Assembly: GCA_031261015.1 (NCBI GenBank)
Contig: JAISKG010000099.1
Location: forward strand, 1 to 15,086
Length of the DNA: 15,086 nucleotides
Direction: 5' to 3'
Source of the DNA: Dysgonamonadaceae bacterium
GTDB lineage: Bacteria; Bacteroidota; Bacteroidia; Bacteroidales; Azobacteroidaceae
The notes beneath the pieces are model-generated. The model did no database searches and had not been told where the DNA came from. It was given only the letters and a program-made list of their open reading frames with translations. The translations under genes were made by a program, and so were the position numbers. The first letter of the stretch is position 1, and each line of letters starts with the position of its first letter. Below, in pieces: positions 1 to 6,583 of this stretch.

Positions 1-1
1 C

Positions 2-598
2 AATTCCTTTGAAATGAAAGAACTAAATACGTTTAATTTTTACGGGCAATGTCCCAATCCTTACTTGGATGCAGGATGGTTAATTTCGCATTACGGTTAT
101 GCCGATTATCGCATTGTGCAGGTGCAAGGTGGATTTGCCAAAAAGATTTTTTCGGAATTATCGGCCGGAATAAATCTTCGTTATTTTTACGAAAATTCCT
201 TTCTTGCGGAAAAAGTAAATTATGCGTGGAATGCAGATGTAGGCCTTTGCTATCAACCAAATGAAACCTTTGTATTCAGCTTGTTGGCCGAACAAATTTT
301 ACATACTTTTCCCGAAGATCGTTGGAAAATTCATGCAGGTCTTGGTTATCAGGCAACCGGTCAATGTTGGTTAGCAGCCGAAATATTCTACGATGCCGAA
401 CACCAATTTAATCTTTCATTAGGAATTGAATATGAAATCATTGAGTCTTTGCAAGTGCAGCTCGGCATTCAAACTTCCACGCAAATGCCCTCGCTCGGAG
501 TAGCTTACCGCTTGAATAAATGGGATATCGCCACCGGATTTGCAATGCATCCCACGTTGGGAATCAGCAGCATGGTCAGTATGAGTTATCAATTTTAA
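2..598 (+). CDS. Predicted outer-membrane beta-barrel protein, 5'-truncated by window edge
   Basis: The reading frame is open to the left edge (codons for N-S-F-E precede the first ATG at 14), so the true start and any signal peptide probably lie outside the window; the visible part is about 198 residues. The protein is a run of alternating hydrophobic/polar strands rich in Tyr, Phe, Trp and Gly (for example GGFAKKIFSELSAGINLRYF, and later WLAAEIFYD and LQVQLGIQTS) and ends in SYQF, an aromatic C-terminus typical of outer-membrane barrels. It loosely resembles the PorP/PorQ/PorV-like barrel proteins of Bacteroidota, but I cannot assign a named family. Its stop is 5 bases before the next gene's ATG at 604, so the two are probably co-transcribed. 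The substrate or role is unknown. Confidence 0.7.
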   Translation, partial: NSFEMKELNTFNFYGQCPNPYLDAGWLISHYGYADYRIVQVQGGFAKKIFSELSAGINLRYFYENSFLAEKVNYAWNADVGLCYQPNETFVFSLLAEQILHTFPEDRWKIHAGLGYQATGQCWLAAEIFYDAEHQFNLSLGIEYEIIESLQVQLGIQTSTQMPSLGVAYRLNKWDIATGFAMHPTLGISSMVSMSYQF

Positions 599-603
599 AC
601 CTT

Positions 604-2607
604 ATGAAAAAAATAGTATTCATTTCCTTAACATTCGCCTTAACTTTTTGTTTATCGGCGCAAAACACTTCGTGGACGTCTTATTTGGAACAATTGGCTG
701 ATGCGGAAGAAATCAACGAAGACGATTTGGAAAATCTTTACGAAGAATTGACTTATTTAAGCGAACATCCATTCAATATTCACACAATGACCAAAACGGA
801 TCTGGAGCGTTTGCCTTTTTTGAATGCGATCCAAATCGAAAATTTGCTCTACTATATCTATAAATACCAACCTATTGTCGATCTTTACGAATTGAAAAAC
901 GTGGAAGATTTAGACCGGCAAACCTTGATGTATTTATTGCCTTTCGTGTATTTAGGGGAAACGGAAAATTCACCGGAGCGGTCGCCGGTTCGCCTGAAAT
1001 ACAGCAAGCAGGAATTGGCGGTTCACTCACATTATACGCTTCAACCTCAGGCAGGTTACTCCGACGGGAAATATGCCGGCGATCCGCTGGCGCTTTCATT
1101 TCGTTACCGCTGGAACTCCGGCGACCGCATTCAATTCGGCCTTACCGGAGAAAAAGATCCCGGAGAAGCTTTCTGGAACGAACGAAAGAAAGGTTTTGAT
1201 TTTTACACAATGAATTTAACTATCAAAGAATTAGGTTATTTAAAAACGCTTTCTTTAGGTGCATATCGCCTGTCGTTCGGCGAAGGATTGATTCTCAATA
1301 ATCATTTTTCGCTGGGCAAAACAGCTGACGCTACGCACATTCACAGGCAAAGTACAGGCATTCAACGGCATTTATCAACCAATGAAAATCAATATTTTAA
1401 TGGAATCGCAAGCGCGTGGCAATGGGGACAGTGGGAAGCAACCGGTTTTTACTCGCACCGGCTGTTGGATGCGACGGCCGACAGCGCTTTTATTTACAGT
1501 ATTCAAACCGATGGTTTTCATCGGACAATCAATGAATTAAATAAGGAAAAACAAGCTGAAGCCAATCTGTTCGGAGGAAATATTCAATGGAGAAATGATC
1601 GTTTATCTTTAGGCACCACAGCGATTTACTATTCTTTCGGCGACAAAGCAACCAATCCGGAGTGGAAACCTTACAATATGTTCTATTTTCGAGGGAAAAC
1701 GAATGCGAATACCGGATTTCATTATTCATACCGCCGGAAACGCTGGATTTTGCAAGGCGAAACGGCTTGGGATGCTTCGGGGAAACCGGCGACGCTTCAT
1801 TCGCTGTTGGTTACGCCGGCATCCGGGCTGGAATGGGTAGCCGCATTCCGTTCTTACGCCAAAGATTATCAAGCGACGTATGCCCGCGCCTTGGCCGAAT
1901 CGTCCACGGTTCAGAACGAAACCGGTTTTTATACCGGCATCAAAATCAATTTTCTTACCCGCTGGGAATTAACAGCTTATTGGGATTATTTCCGTTTCCC
2001 ATGGCTCAAATACGGCATTGATTCGCCGTCTTCAGGGAACGATTGGTTAGTGCAGTTAAATTATTTTCCTCGAGCGAATTGGCAAATGAATTTTCGGTAC
2101 AAGCAAAAAGAAAAGGCGCAAAATGCAGCGGCGGCCGGCAACATCGAATATCCGGTTAATCCCGTGCGGCAGCATCGCTTACGCTATCAATCGGATTACC
2201 GGCCAAATCCAAAGCTCCGGTTGAAATCGCAAGCGGATTATCATTTGGTTTCGGCTTCCGAAAAACGCTCGGCAGGCTGGAGTTTCACGCAAACCCTCTC
2301 CTACTCAATCCCTTCCGCACATTTGCAGTTGGATGGTAGTTGCGCCTATTTCCATACGGACGACTGGGACAGCCGAATTAGCCTGTATGAAAAAAACGTC
2401 CTTTACGCTTCCGGTTTTTCCACTTACTACGGGCACGGACTGCGATATTATCTTTTATTCCAATGGAAAATCGCGCGTCCGCTGACGGTTTATTTAAAGG
2501 CAGGATCGACGCATTATTTTGACAGGAACAGCATCGGTTCGGGGCCGGAGGAGATTCAAGGGAAGGAGAAAAGTATGGTGTATGGGACGGTGAAGTATAG
2601 TTTTTGA
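604..2607 (+). CDS. Helix-hairpin-helix (ComEA-like) protein with C-terminal outer-membrane beta-barrel
   Basis: The start is taken at ATG 604, because it gives a clean signal peptide (MKKIVFISLTFALTFCLSA, then QN); an upstream in-frame ATG at 520 lies inside the previous gene. The product is 667 residues. Residues about 57-104 (NIHTMTKTDLERLPFL, then QIENLLYYI, then LYELKNVEDLD) have the pattern of paired helix-hairpin-helix motifs as in ComEA (N-x-N/H-T-A..L..LP). From about residue 115 to the end it is Tyr/Trp-rich with amphipathic strands, ending in VKYSF, as expected of an outer-membrane barrel. Such HHH-plus-barrel proteins are seen in Bacteroidota, usually annotated only as helix-hairpin-helix proteins. 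A role in DNA handling at the cell surface is an inference from the HHH region alone. It follows the preceding barrel gene by 5 bases. Confidence 0.78.
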   Translation: MKKIVFISLTFALTFCLSAQNTSWTSYLEQLADAEEINEDDLENLYEELTYLSEHPFNIHTMTKTDLERLPFLNAIQIENLLYYIYKYQPIVDLYELKNVEDLDRQTLMYLLPFVYLGETENSPERSPVRLKYSKQELAVHSHYTLQPQAGYSDGKYAGDPLALSFRYRWNSGDRIQFGLTGEKDPGEAFWNERKKGFDFYTMNLTIKELGYLKTLSLGAYRLSFGEGLILNNHFSLGKTADATHIHRQSTGIQRHLSTNENQYFNGIASAWQWGQWEATGFYSHRLLDATADSAFIYSIQTDGFHRTINELNKEKQAEANLFGGNIQWRNDRLSLGTTAIYYSFGDKATNPEWKPYNMFYFRGKTNANTGFHYSYRRKRWILQGETAWDASGKPATLHSLLVTPASGLEWVAAFRSYAKDYQATYARALAESSTVQNETGFYTGIKINFLTRWELTAYWDYFRFPWLKYGIDSPSSGNDWLVQLNYFPRANWQMNFRYKQKEKAQNAAAAGNIEYPVNPVRQHRLRYQSDYRPNPKLRLKSQADYHLVSASEKRSAGWSFTQTLSYSIPSAHLQLDGSCAYFHTDDWDSRISLYEKNVLYASGFSTYYGHGLRYYLLFQWKIARPLTVYLKAGSTHYFDRNSIGSGPEEIQGKEKSMVYGTVKYSF

Positions 2608-2611
2608 AGAA

Positions 2612-3172
2612 ATGAACAAACAGTTTTCATATTTCAATGGCGAAATTAATAATCTTGTGAAAATAGCTAAAAACAAGGATAATACGCTTGTAAAATACGT
2701 ACTTTTACAAGTATCTCCTTCGCTTGTCTATGATTTAAGTAAAGCCGGTATTGATATTGACGAGCATTATGTACATACAATCGACAATTTTTCTATTGCC
2801 CATTCATTGAAACAGCACAGTCATTTACAAAATGAAAAATTAAGAGGACAAATTCCACTCGTCGATTCCGATTTTGAAATGATCCCTAAGATTATTGAAA
2901 AATACGACAAAATAGAGTTTAGCAAAAACAAAAGAAATCAAAATATAATAAAATATTCCAAAACATTTATTGACGGTACTACTTATTATGTAGAAGAAGT
3001 AAGAGTTGGTAGGAAAGAATTATCAATGCTTACTATGTACAAAAGAAAACTCACCGGCGAACCAATGCCCAAAATATCGTCCGAGGTTCTAACGTCCGTA
3101 ACGGATCCGGATTTGCCTTCCGGAAGCAAAGATACAACAAATATTTCTAATATACAAAGAAATAAGAAATAA
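2612..3172 (+). CDS. Stand-alone PBECR-type (phage Barnase/EndoU/ColicinE5-D/RelE-like) nuclease-fold protein
   Basis: This 186-residue protein has the pattern of the PBECR2/3 domains found on phage head/MuF-like proteins and toxins of Bacteroidota. The sequence shows a TIDNFSIAHSLKQHS block with conserved His, GQIPLVDSDFEMIPKII, then IIKYSKTF-DGTTYYVEEVR and GRKELSMLTMYKR. The C-terminal 35 residues are low-complexity and Ser/Thr/Pro-rich, a common tail for this family. No signal peptide or membrane segment is visible. These domains are normally fused to large phage or polymorphic-toxin proteins, whereas here there is almost nothing N-terminal to the domain. The gene begins 4 bases after the barrel gene, has no clear Shine-Dalgarno sequence, and is visibly more AT-rich than its neighbours, which suggests transfer. 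An RNase activity is plausible by family but not shown. Subfamily assignment is uncertain. Confidence 0.62.
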   Translation: MNKQFSYFNGEINNLVKIAKNKDNTLVKYVLLQVSPSLVYDLSKAGIDIDEHYVHTIDNFSIAHSLKQHSHLQNEKLRGQIPLVDSDFEMIPKIIEKYDKIEFSKNKRNQNIIKYSKTFIDGTTYYVEEVRVGRKELSMLTMYKRKLTGEPMPKISSEVLTSVTDPDLPSGSKDTTNISNIQRNKK

Positions 3173-3186
3173 GAAAATTGTGGTAA

Positions 3187-3363
3187 TTTGCTCAAGATAA
3201 CAATGCAATTTATACACAAAAACAAATACGTAGTGTTGACGTCCATCCTGACCCTAAAGTAAAAATATGGGCTTATTCTAATGATCCTGCAGAAGTCAGT
3301 CAATTTTTAGAAAATCTGTCAAATGGACAACAAGACAATAAAAATAAACGATTTATCCCATAG
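3187..3363 (+). pseudogene. Coding-like remnant without start codon
   Basis: An open frame of 58 codons runs from just after a TAA (3184-3186) to a TAG (3361-3363). It reads as ordinary protein (VDVHPDPKVKIWAYSNDPAE, then VSQFLENLSNG) but has no in-frame ATG, GTG or TTG in a sensible place. It may be the 3' end of a gene whose front part was lost, or the tail of the phage/toxin-derived stretch that starts at 2612, since it shares the AT-rich composition. It is in a different frame from the PBECR gene. I do not recognise a family. The rest of 3173-3461 holds only the nuo promoter. Confidence 0.3.
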
Positions 3364-3403
3364 AAAACTTTTCATCCATTTTTTCGACTTTACCCAAATT
3401 TTC

Positions 3404-3435
3404 TTTGCATCCCTGACAAATTGTTTATACTTTTG
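3404..3435 (+). promoter_or_regulatory. Bacteroidota-type promoter for the nuo operon
   Basis: TTTG at 3404-3407 is followed after 20 bases by TACTTTTG at 3428-3435. This matches the Bacteroidota housekeeping sigma consensus (-33 TTTG, 19-21 bases, -7 TAnnTTTG) at every fixed base. Transcription would start near 3442, leaving a leader of roughly 20 bases before the nuoA ATG at 3462. No equally good match was seen in front of the inserted genes inside the operon, so they probably rely on this promoter. Confidence 0.75.
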
Positions 3436-3461
3436 CGCTCAAATTGTAAAACAATACTCTT

Positions 3462-3815
3462 ATGAGTAACTCCGCATTATTTCTGGTTGTATTACTAACC
3501 GCAATTCTGATGGTGGTGGCTGCCTTGGTAATCGCTTGGCTGTTGGCGCCTCATTCCAAAAATCCCCTCAAGGGCGAGCCTTATGAGTGCGGGATTCCCA
3601 CGCGCGGCACATCGTGGTCGCAATTCAAAGTGGGTTATTATTTATTTGCCATTTTGTATTTGGTATTTGATGTAGAAACGGTATTATTGTTCCCGTGGGC
3701 AACTATAACGAAAGATTTGGGCGGACAAGGTTTGGTTTGTATCGCTTTCTTTTTCGTCGTTTTAACTTTAGGACTGGCTTACGCTTGGAAGAAAGGAGCT
3801 TTGCAATGGAAGTAA
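3462..3815 (+). CDS. nuoA: NADH:quinone oxidoreductase (complex I) subunit A
   Basis: NuoA is a small membrane subunit that helps connect the peripheral and membrane arms near the quinone cavity. The 117-residue product has three hydrophobic segments (about 5-28, 62-80 and 88-108). It carries the family signature around YECGIPTRG, which includes the loop Cys, followed by QFKVGYYLFAILYLVFDVET with the conserved acidic residues of the second helix. Length is normal for the family. It is the first gene after the nuo promoter, and its 3' end overlaps the nuoB start by 10 bases. Confidence 0.95.
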   Translation: MSNSALFLVVLLTAILMVVAALVIAWLLAPHSKNPLKGEPYECGIPTRGTSWSQFKVGYYLFAILYLVFDVETVLLFPWATITKDLGGQGLVCIAFFFVVLTLGLAYAWKKGALQWK

Positions 3816-4477
3816 AAGATATTTATATCCGCAACATGAAATACGAGGATTTCAAAGAAAATGAATACCTCGAAGAATATGTGAAGGAATTGCGCGCCAA
3901 CGGCGTGAACATCGCGATCGCCAAATTAGACGATCTGATCAACTGGGGACGCTCCAATTCGGTGTGGCCGCTGACATTCGCGACAAGTTGCTGCGGTATC
4001 GAATTTATGTGTCTGGGCGCTGCGCGTTACGATTTTGCTCGTTTCGGCTGGGAAGTGACACGAAACAGTCCGCGTCAGGCCGATGTGGTTTTCTGCTGCG
4101 GAACGATTGTCCACAAAATGGCTCCGGTGTTGAAGCGCTTGTACGACCAAATGGCCGAGCCGAAGTATGTAATGGCTTTCGGAAGTTGCGCCATCAGCGG
4201 TGGACCGTTCAAAAGTTCGTATCACACGGTGATGGGCGTAGATAAAATTATTCCGGTGGATGTATATATCCCCGGTTGCCCGCCCCGACCGGATGCGATG
4301 ATTTATGGGATGATGCAACTTGCAAGAAAAATAAAGATGCAGGAGTTTTTTAAACTGCCGAAGCAGCCGCATCCGGAACTCCGTCATTGCGAGGAGTATA
4401 GCGACGAAGCAAACCAGACTGCCGGATTGCTTCACTCCGTTAGCAATGACGAAACAAAGAAAGGAGGCGAAGTATGA
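3806..4477 (+). CDS. nuoB: Complex I subunit B (N2 Fe-S cluster protein), C-terminus rewritten by a REP-like palindrome
   Basis: NuoB holds the terminal [4Fe-4S] cluster N2, which passes electrons to quinone. The start ATG 3806 is chosen over an upstream in-frame ATG (3695) because AAGGAG lies just before it at 3793-3798 and the protein then begins as the family does; the product is 223 residues. The expected cluster ligands are present: adjacent C62 and C63 (TSCCGIEFM), C128 (GSCAISGG) and C158 (YIPGCPPRPD). Recognisable NuoB homology ends around residue 190 (ARKIKMQEFFKLPKQ). After it comes RHCEEYSDEANQ followed by VSNDETK, the translation of a REP-like palindrome at 4382-4451, so the last ~32 residues are probably not ancestral. 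The core is intact, so function is likely retained. The stop overlaps the nuoCD start (ATGA). Confidence 0.95.
   Translation: MEVKDIYIRNMKYEDFKENEYLEEYVKELRANGVNIAIAKLDDLINWGRSNSVWPLTFATSCCGIEFMCLGAARYDFARFGWEVTRNSPRQADVVFCCGTIVHKMAPVLKRLYDQMAEPKYVMAFGSCAISGGPFKSSYHTVMGVDKIIPVDVYIPGCPPRPDAMIYGMMQLARKIKMQEFFKLPKQPHPELRHCEEYSDEANQTAGLLHSVSNDETKKGGEV
4382..4451 (+). repeat. REP-like imperfect palindrome inside nuoB 3' end
   Basis: The left arm begins CGTCATTGCGAGGAG and continues to GACGAAGCAA (4382-4412). The right arm runs from TTGCTTCACTCC to TAGCAATGACG (4427-4451). The outer nine bases (CGTCATTGC with GCAATGACG) and the inner GAAGCAA with TTGCTTC pair exactly, with a short loop between. 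This CATTGCGAGGAG...GACGAAGCAA pattern is a widespread dispersed palindrome, well known because it translates as RHCEExSDEA. It is normally intergenic, but here it lies within the nuoB frame, just upstream of the nuoCD ribosome binding site. Confidence 0.8.
4461..4467 (+). promoter_or_regulatory. Strong Shine-Dalgarno site for nuoCD
   Basis: AAGGAGG lies 6 bases before the nuoCD ATG at 4474 and inside the last codons of nuoB. It sits immediately after the REP-like palindrome, so that insertion left the ribosome binding site intact. It supports the choice of ATG 4474. Confidence 0.7.
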
Positions 4478-6111
4478 AAATTATCGGCGAACTGCTTCAA
4501 CAGCTATCTTTTGCCTCAATTGAGCAGAAAGATAAAACCTATATCGTTTCGGTGCCCAAAGAAAAATTACATGAAACGGCAGTTTTCTTAAAAAATAATT
4601 CCAAATTATCGTTCGATTTCCTGATGGATATTATCGGGATGGATTACGGCGACAATTTGGGCGCCATTTATTATGTGTCATCGACCCGATTTCCTTCCTA
4701 TATTATTGCGTTGAAAACGCAAACGGAGGATCGCGAAACGCCTTTGCTGGATTCGGTTTGCGATGTGTGGGAATCGGCGGGCTTGTACGAACGGGAAGTG
4801 CATGATTTCTTTGGAATCAAATTTGCGAATAATCCCGATATGCGCCGTCTGTTTTTACGTCAGGATTGGAATGGCTACCCCTTGCGGAAAGATTACGACA
4901 CGAACCCCGAACTGAATCCCGTGCCTTTGTGCAACGAGGATTTGGACGACATGGAAAACATGCCCGTCACGGAAATTTCGATTGAAGGCGAACGCTTGGA
5001 AAATCACCGCAAACTCTTTGAAGAAGAGGATTATGTAGTGAATTTCGGCCCTCAGCACCCTGCTACTCACGGCGTGCTTCACCTGCGCGTGGCCTTGGAC
5101 GGCGAAATGATTAAAAAAGTGGATCCGAATTTCGGCTATATTCATCGCGGTATCGAAAAGATGTGCGAAGCTTATACTTACCCACAAATGTTGCACTTGA
5201 CCGACCGTTTGGATTACCTGTCGGGAACGATCAACCGACACGGACTTTGCTTGGCGGTGGAAAAAGGATTGGAACTCGAAGTACCCGAACGGGCGCATTA
5301 TATCCGCACGATTATCGACGAATTAACGCGTATCGCTTCCCACTTGTTGGGTTGGGGCTGTATGGCAATGGATATGGGTTCGATCACGGCTTTCGTTTAT
5401 GGGATGCGCGACCGCGAAAAAATTATGGATATTTTCGAAGAAACCTGCGGCGGCCGATTGATGGCGAATTACAGCGTGATCGGTGGCGTGATGAACGATA
5501 TTCATCCCAATTTCCAGCGGAAAGTCAAGGAATTTATTCCCTATATGCGCAAGATGTTGAAAGAACATCATTTGCTGTTCACCGGCAATCCAATTGCTCG
5601 CGACCGGATGGAAGGCGTGGGTTATTTGAGTAAAGAACAGGCGATTGCGCTGGGAGCGACCGGCCCCACAGGACGCGCTTCGGGCTGGAGCAACGATGTG
5701 CGCAAGATCGAACCGTATGCCGCTTACCGCCACGCCGATTTCAAGGAAATGCTGCGTTCGGATGGCTTAACGTTCGACCGTTACATTATCCGTTTGGACG
5801 AAATCGAAGAATCGTTAAAAATCCTCGAACAATTGATTGATAATATTCCCGGTGGATCTTATGCCGCTAAAACAAAAGCGATTATCAAACTTCCCGAAGG
5901 AGAATTTTACCAACGGGTCGAAGGCGCCCGTGGCGAATTTGACGTTTATATCAATAGTAAAGGAGATAAATACCCTTACCGTGTGAAATTCCGCTCGCCG
6001 TGTATGACTTTGGTGAATACACTGAAAGCCATCGCCATAGATACCAAGGTGGCGGACTTGATTATGTTGGGAGGATCGTTGGATTATGTTGTACCGTGTA
6101 TAGACCGTTGA
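4474..6111 (+). CDS. nuoCD: Complex I fused subunit C/D
   Basis: This 545-residue protein joins the 30-kDa (NuoC) and 49-kDa (NuoD) subunits. The NuoC part occupies about residues 1-165 and carries the signature EREVHDFFGI (about 106-115) and LRQDWNGYPLRKDY. The NuoD part begins near residue 188 with VVNFGPQHPATHGVLHL; it contains the quinone-site His in PATHG and the conserved LTDRLDYLSG with the quinone-site Tyr, and it ends in LGGSLDYVVPCIDR, the expected C-terminus. Together with NuoB this forms the quinone-reducing site. A C/D fusion is normal in Bacteroidota and some other bacteria. No nuoE, nuoF or nuoG follows, unlike the 14-subunit enzyme. The start overlaps the nuoB stop, and the stop is followed at once by the heptad repeats of the inserted IVS-like element. 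Confidence 0.96.
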   Translation: MKIIGELLQQLSFASIEQKDKTYIVSVPKEKLHETAVFLKNNSKLSFDFLMDIIGMDYGDNLGAIYYVSSTRFPSYIIALKTQTEDRETPLLDSVCDVWESAGLYEREVHDFFGIKFANNPDMRRLFLRQDWNGYPLRKDYDTNPELNPVPLCNEDLDDMENMPVTEISIEGERLENHRKLFEEEDYVVNFGPQHPATHGVLHLRVALDGEMIKKVDPNFGYIHRGIEKMCEAYTYPQMLHLTDRLDYLSGTINRHGLCLAVEKGLELEVPERAHYIRTIIDELTRIASHLLGWGCMAMDMGSITAFVYGMRDREKIMDIFEETCGGRLMANYSVIGGVMNDIHPNFQRKVKEFIPYMRKMLKEHHLLFTGNPIARDRMEGVGYLSKEQAIALGATGPTGRASGWSNDVRKIEPYAAYRHADFKEMLRSDGLTFDRYIIRLDEIEESLKILEQLIDNIPGGSYAAKTKAIIKLPEGEFYQRVEGARGEFDVYINSKGDKYPYRVKFRSPCMTLVNTLKAIAIDTKVADLIMLGGSLDYVVPCIDR

Positions 6112-6112
6112 A

Positions 6113-6570
6113 TTGAAAGTTGAAAGTTGAAAGTTGAAAATTGAAAATTGAAAACGATTTAGATGGATACAACAATGAAAAATGACAGTATAGTAATGGT
6201 AAAGGCTTATGATTTTGCTTTGCGCATTATAAAAGCATATAAGTTTTTAAATAAGGAACAACGTGAGTTTGTACTTTCAAAACAAATGTTGCGGAGTGGA
6301 ACTGCTATAGGTGCATTAATAAAAGAAGGTGAACATGCGCAATCTAAAGCTGATTTTATTAATAAAATGAATGTGGCTTTGAAAGAAGCAAATGAAACAG
6401 AATATTGGTTGATGCTTCTCAAAGATAGCGAATATATTGATGAGAAATGTTTTTTATCAATACATTCTGACTGTAGTGAATTGATACGTATATTAGCGAG
6501 TATTGTAAAAACAACTAAACAAAACAATAAAAACTAATGTCGTTTTCAATTTTCAATTTTCAATTTTCAA
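6113..6570 (+). mobile_element. IVS-like element: S23-family gene enclosed by a ~31-bp inverted repeat
   Basis: The left end is six tandem heptads, three TTGAAAG (6113, 6120, 6127) then three TTGAAAA (6134, 6141, 6148), followed by CGA. The right end is TCG followed by four TTTTCAA heptads (6543, 6550, 6557, 6564). Bases 6134-6157 and 6540-6563 are perfectly complementary over 24 bp. In RNA the pairing extends to 6127 and 6570 with one G-U pair, and inwards by a further possible G-U pair at 6158/6539. The enclosed ~380 bases encode a four-helix-bundle S23 protein. Gene plus terminal stem is the design of intervening sequences in bacterial 23S rRNA, which RNase III cuts out. Here it is placed between nuoCD and nuoH. 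Calling it mobile is an inference; no transposase is present. Confidence 0.65.
6163..6537 (+). CDS. Four-helix-bundle protein (S23 / 23S rRNA-intervening-sequence protein family)
   Basis: The product is 124 residues from ATG 6163; ATG 6175 ([15 protein letters not shown]) is an equally plausible start and would give 120. Family hallmarks are visible: [16 protein letters not shown] in helix 1, [20 protein letters not shown] in helix 2, [20 protein letters not shown] followed by TEYWLMLL in helix 3, and a C-terminal helix ending in a Lys/Asn-rich tail. Members of this family were first found in intervening sequences of 23S rRNA and form pentameric helical bundles; their biochemical role is not settled. 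The gene is AT-rich, lies in the loop of the inverted repeat, and has no clear Shine-Dalgarno site, because the repeat occupies the upstream region. It is not part of complex I. Confidence 0.88.
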   Translation: MDTTMKNDSIVMVKAYDFALRIIKAYKFLNKEQREFVLSKQMLRSGTAIGALIKEGEHAQSKADFINKMNVALKEANETEYWLMLLKDSEYIDEKCFLSIHSDCSELIRILASIVKTTKQNNKN

Positions 6571-6583
6571 TTATTTAAAAAAT

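Noticed and set aside
3695..3805. Upstream extension of nuoB from ATG 3695
   Set aside because: The extra residues are the out-of-frame reading of nuoA; ATG 3806 has a ribosome site and the family's usual start.
6113..6154. Heptad repeats as a CRISPR or microsatellite array
   Set aside because: No spacers, and the seven-base units have an inverted counterpart flanking the S23 gene, which explains them better.
6543..6570. Right heptad array as a rho-independent terminator
   Set aside because: Its partner arm is ~400 bases upstream, there is no local stem followed by a T-run, and nuo genes continue downstream.
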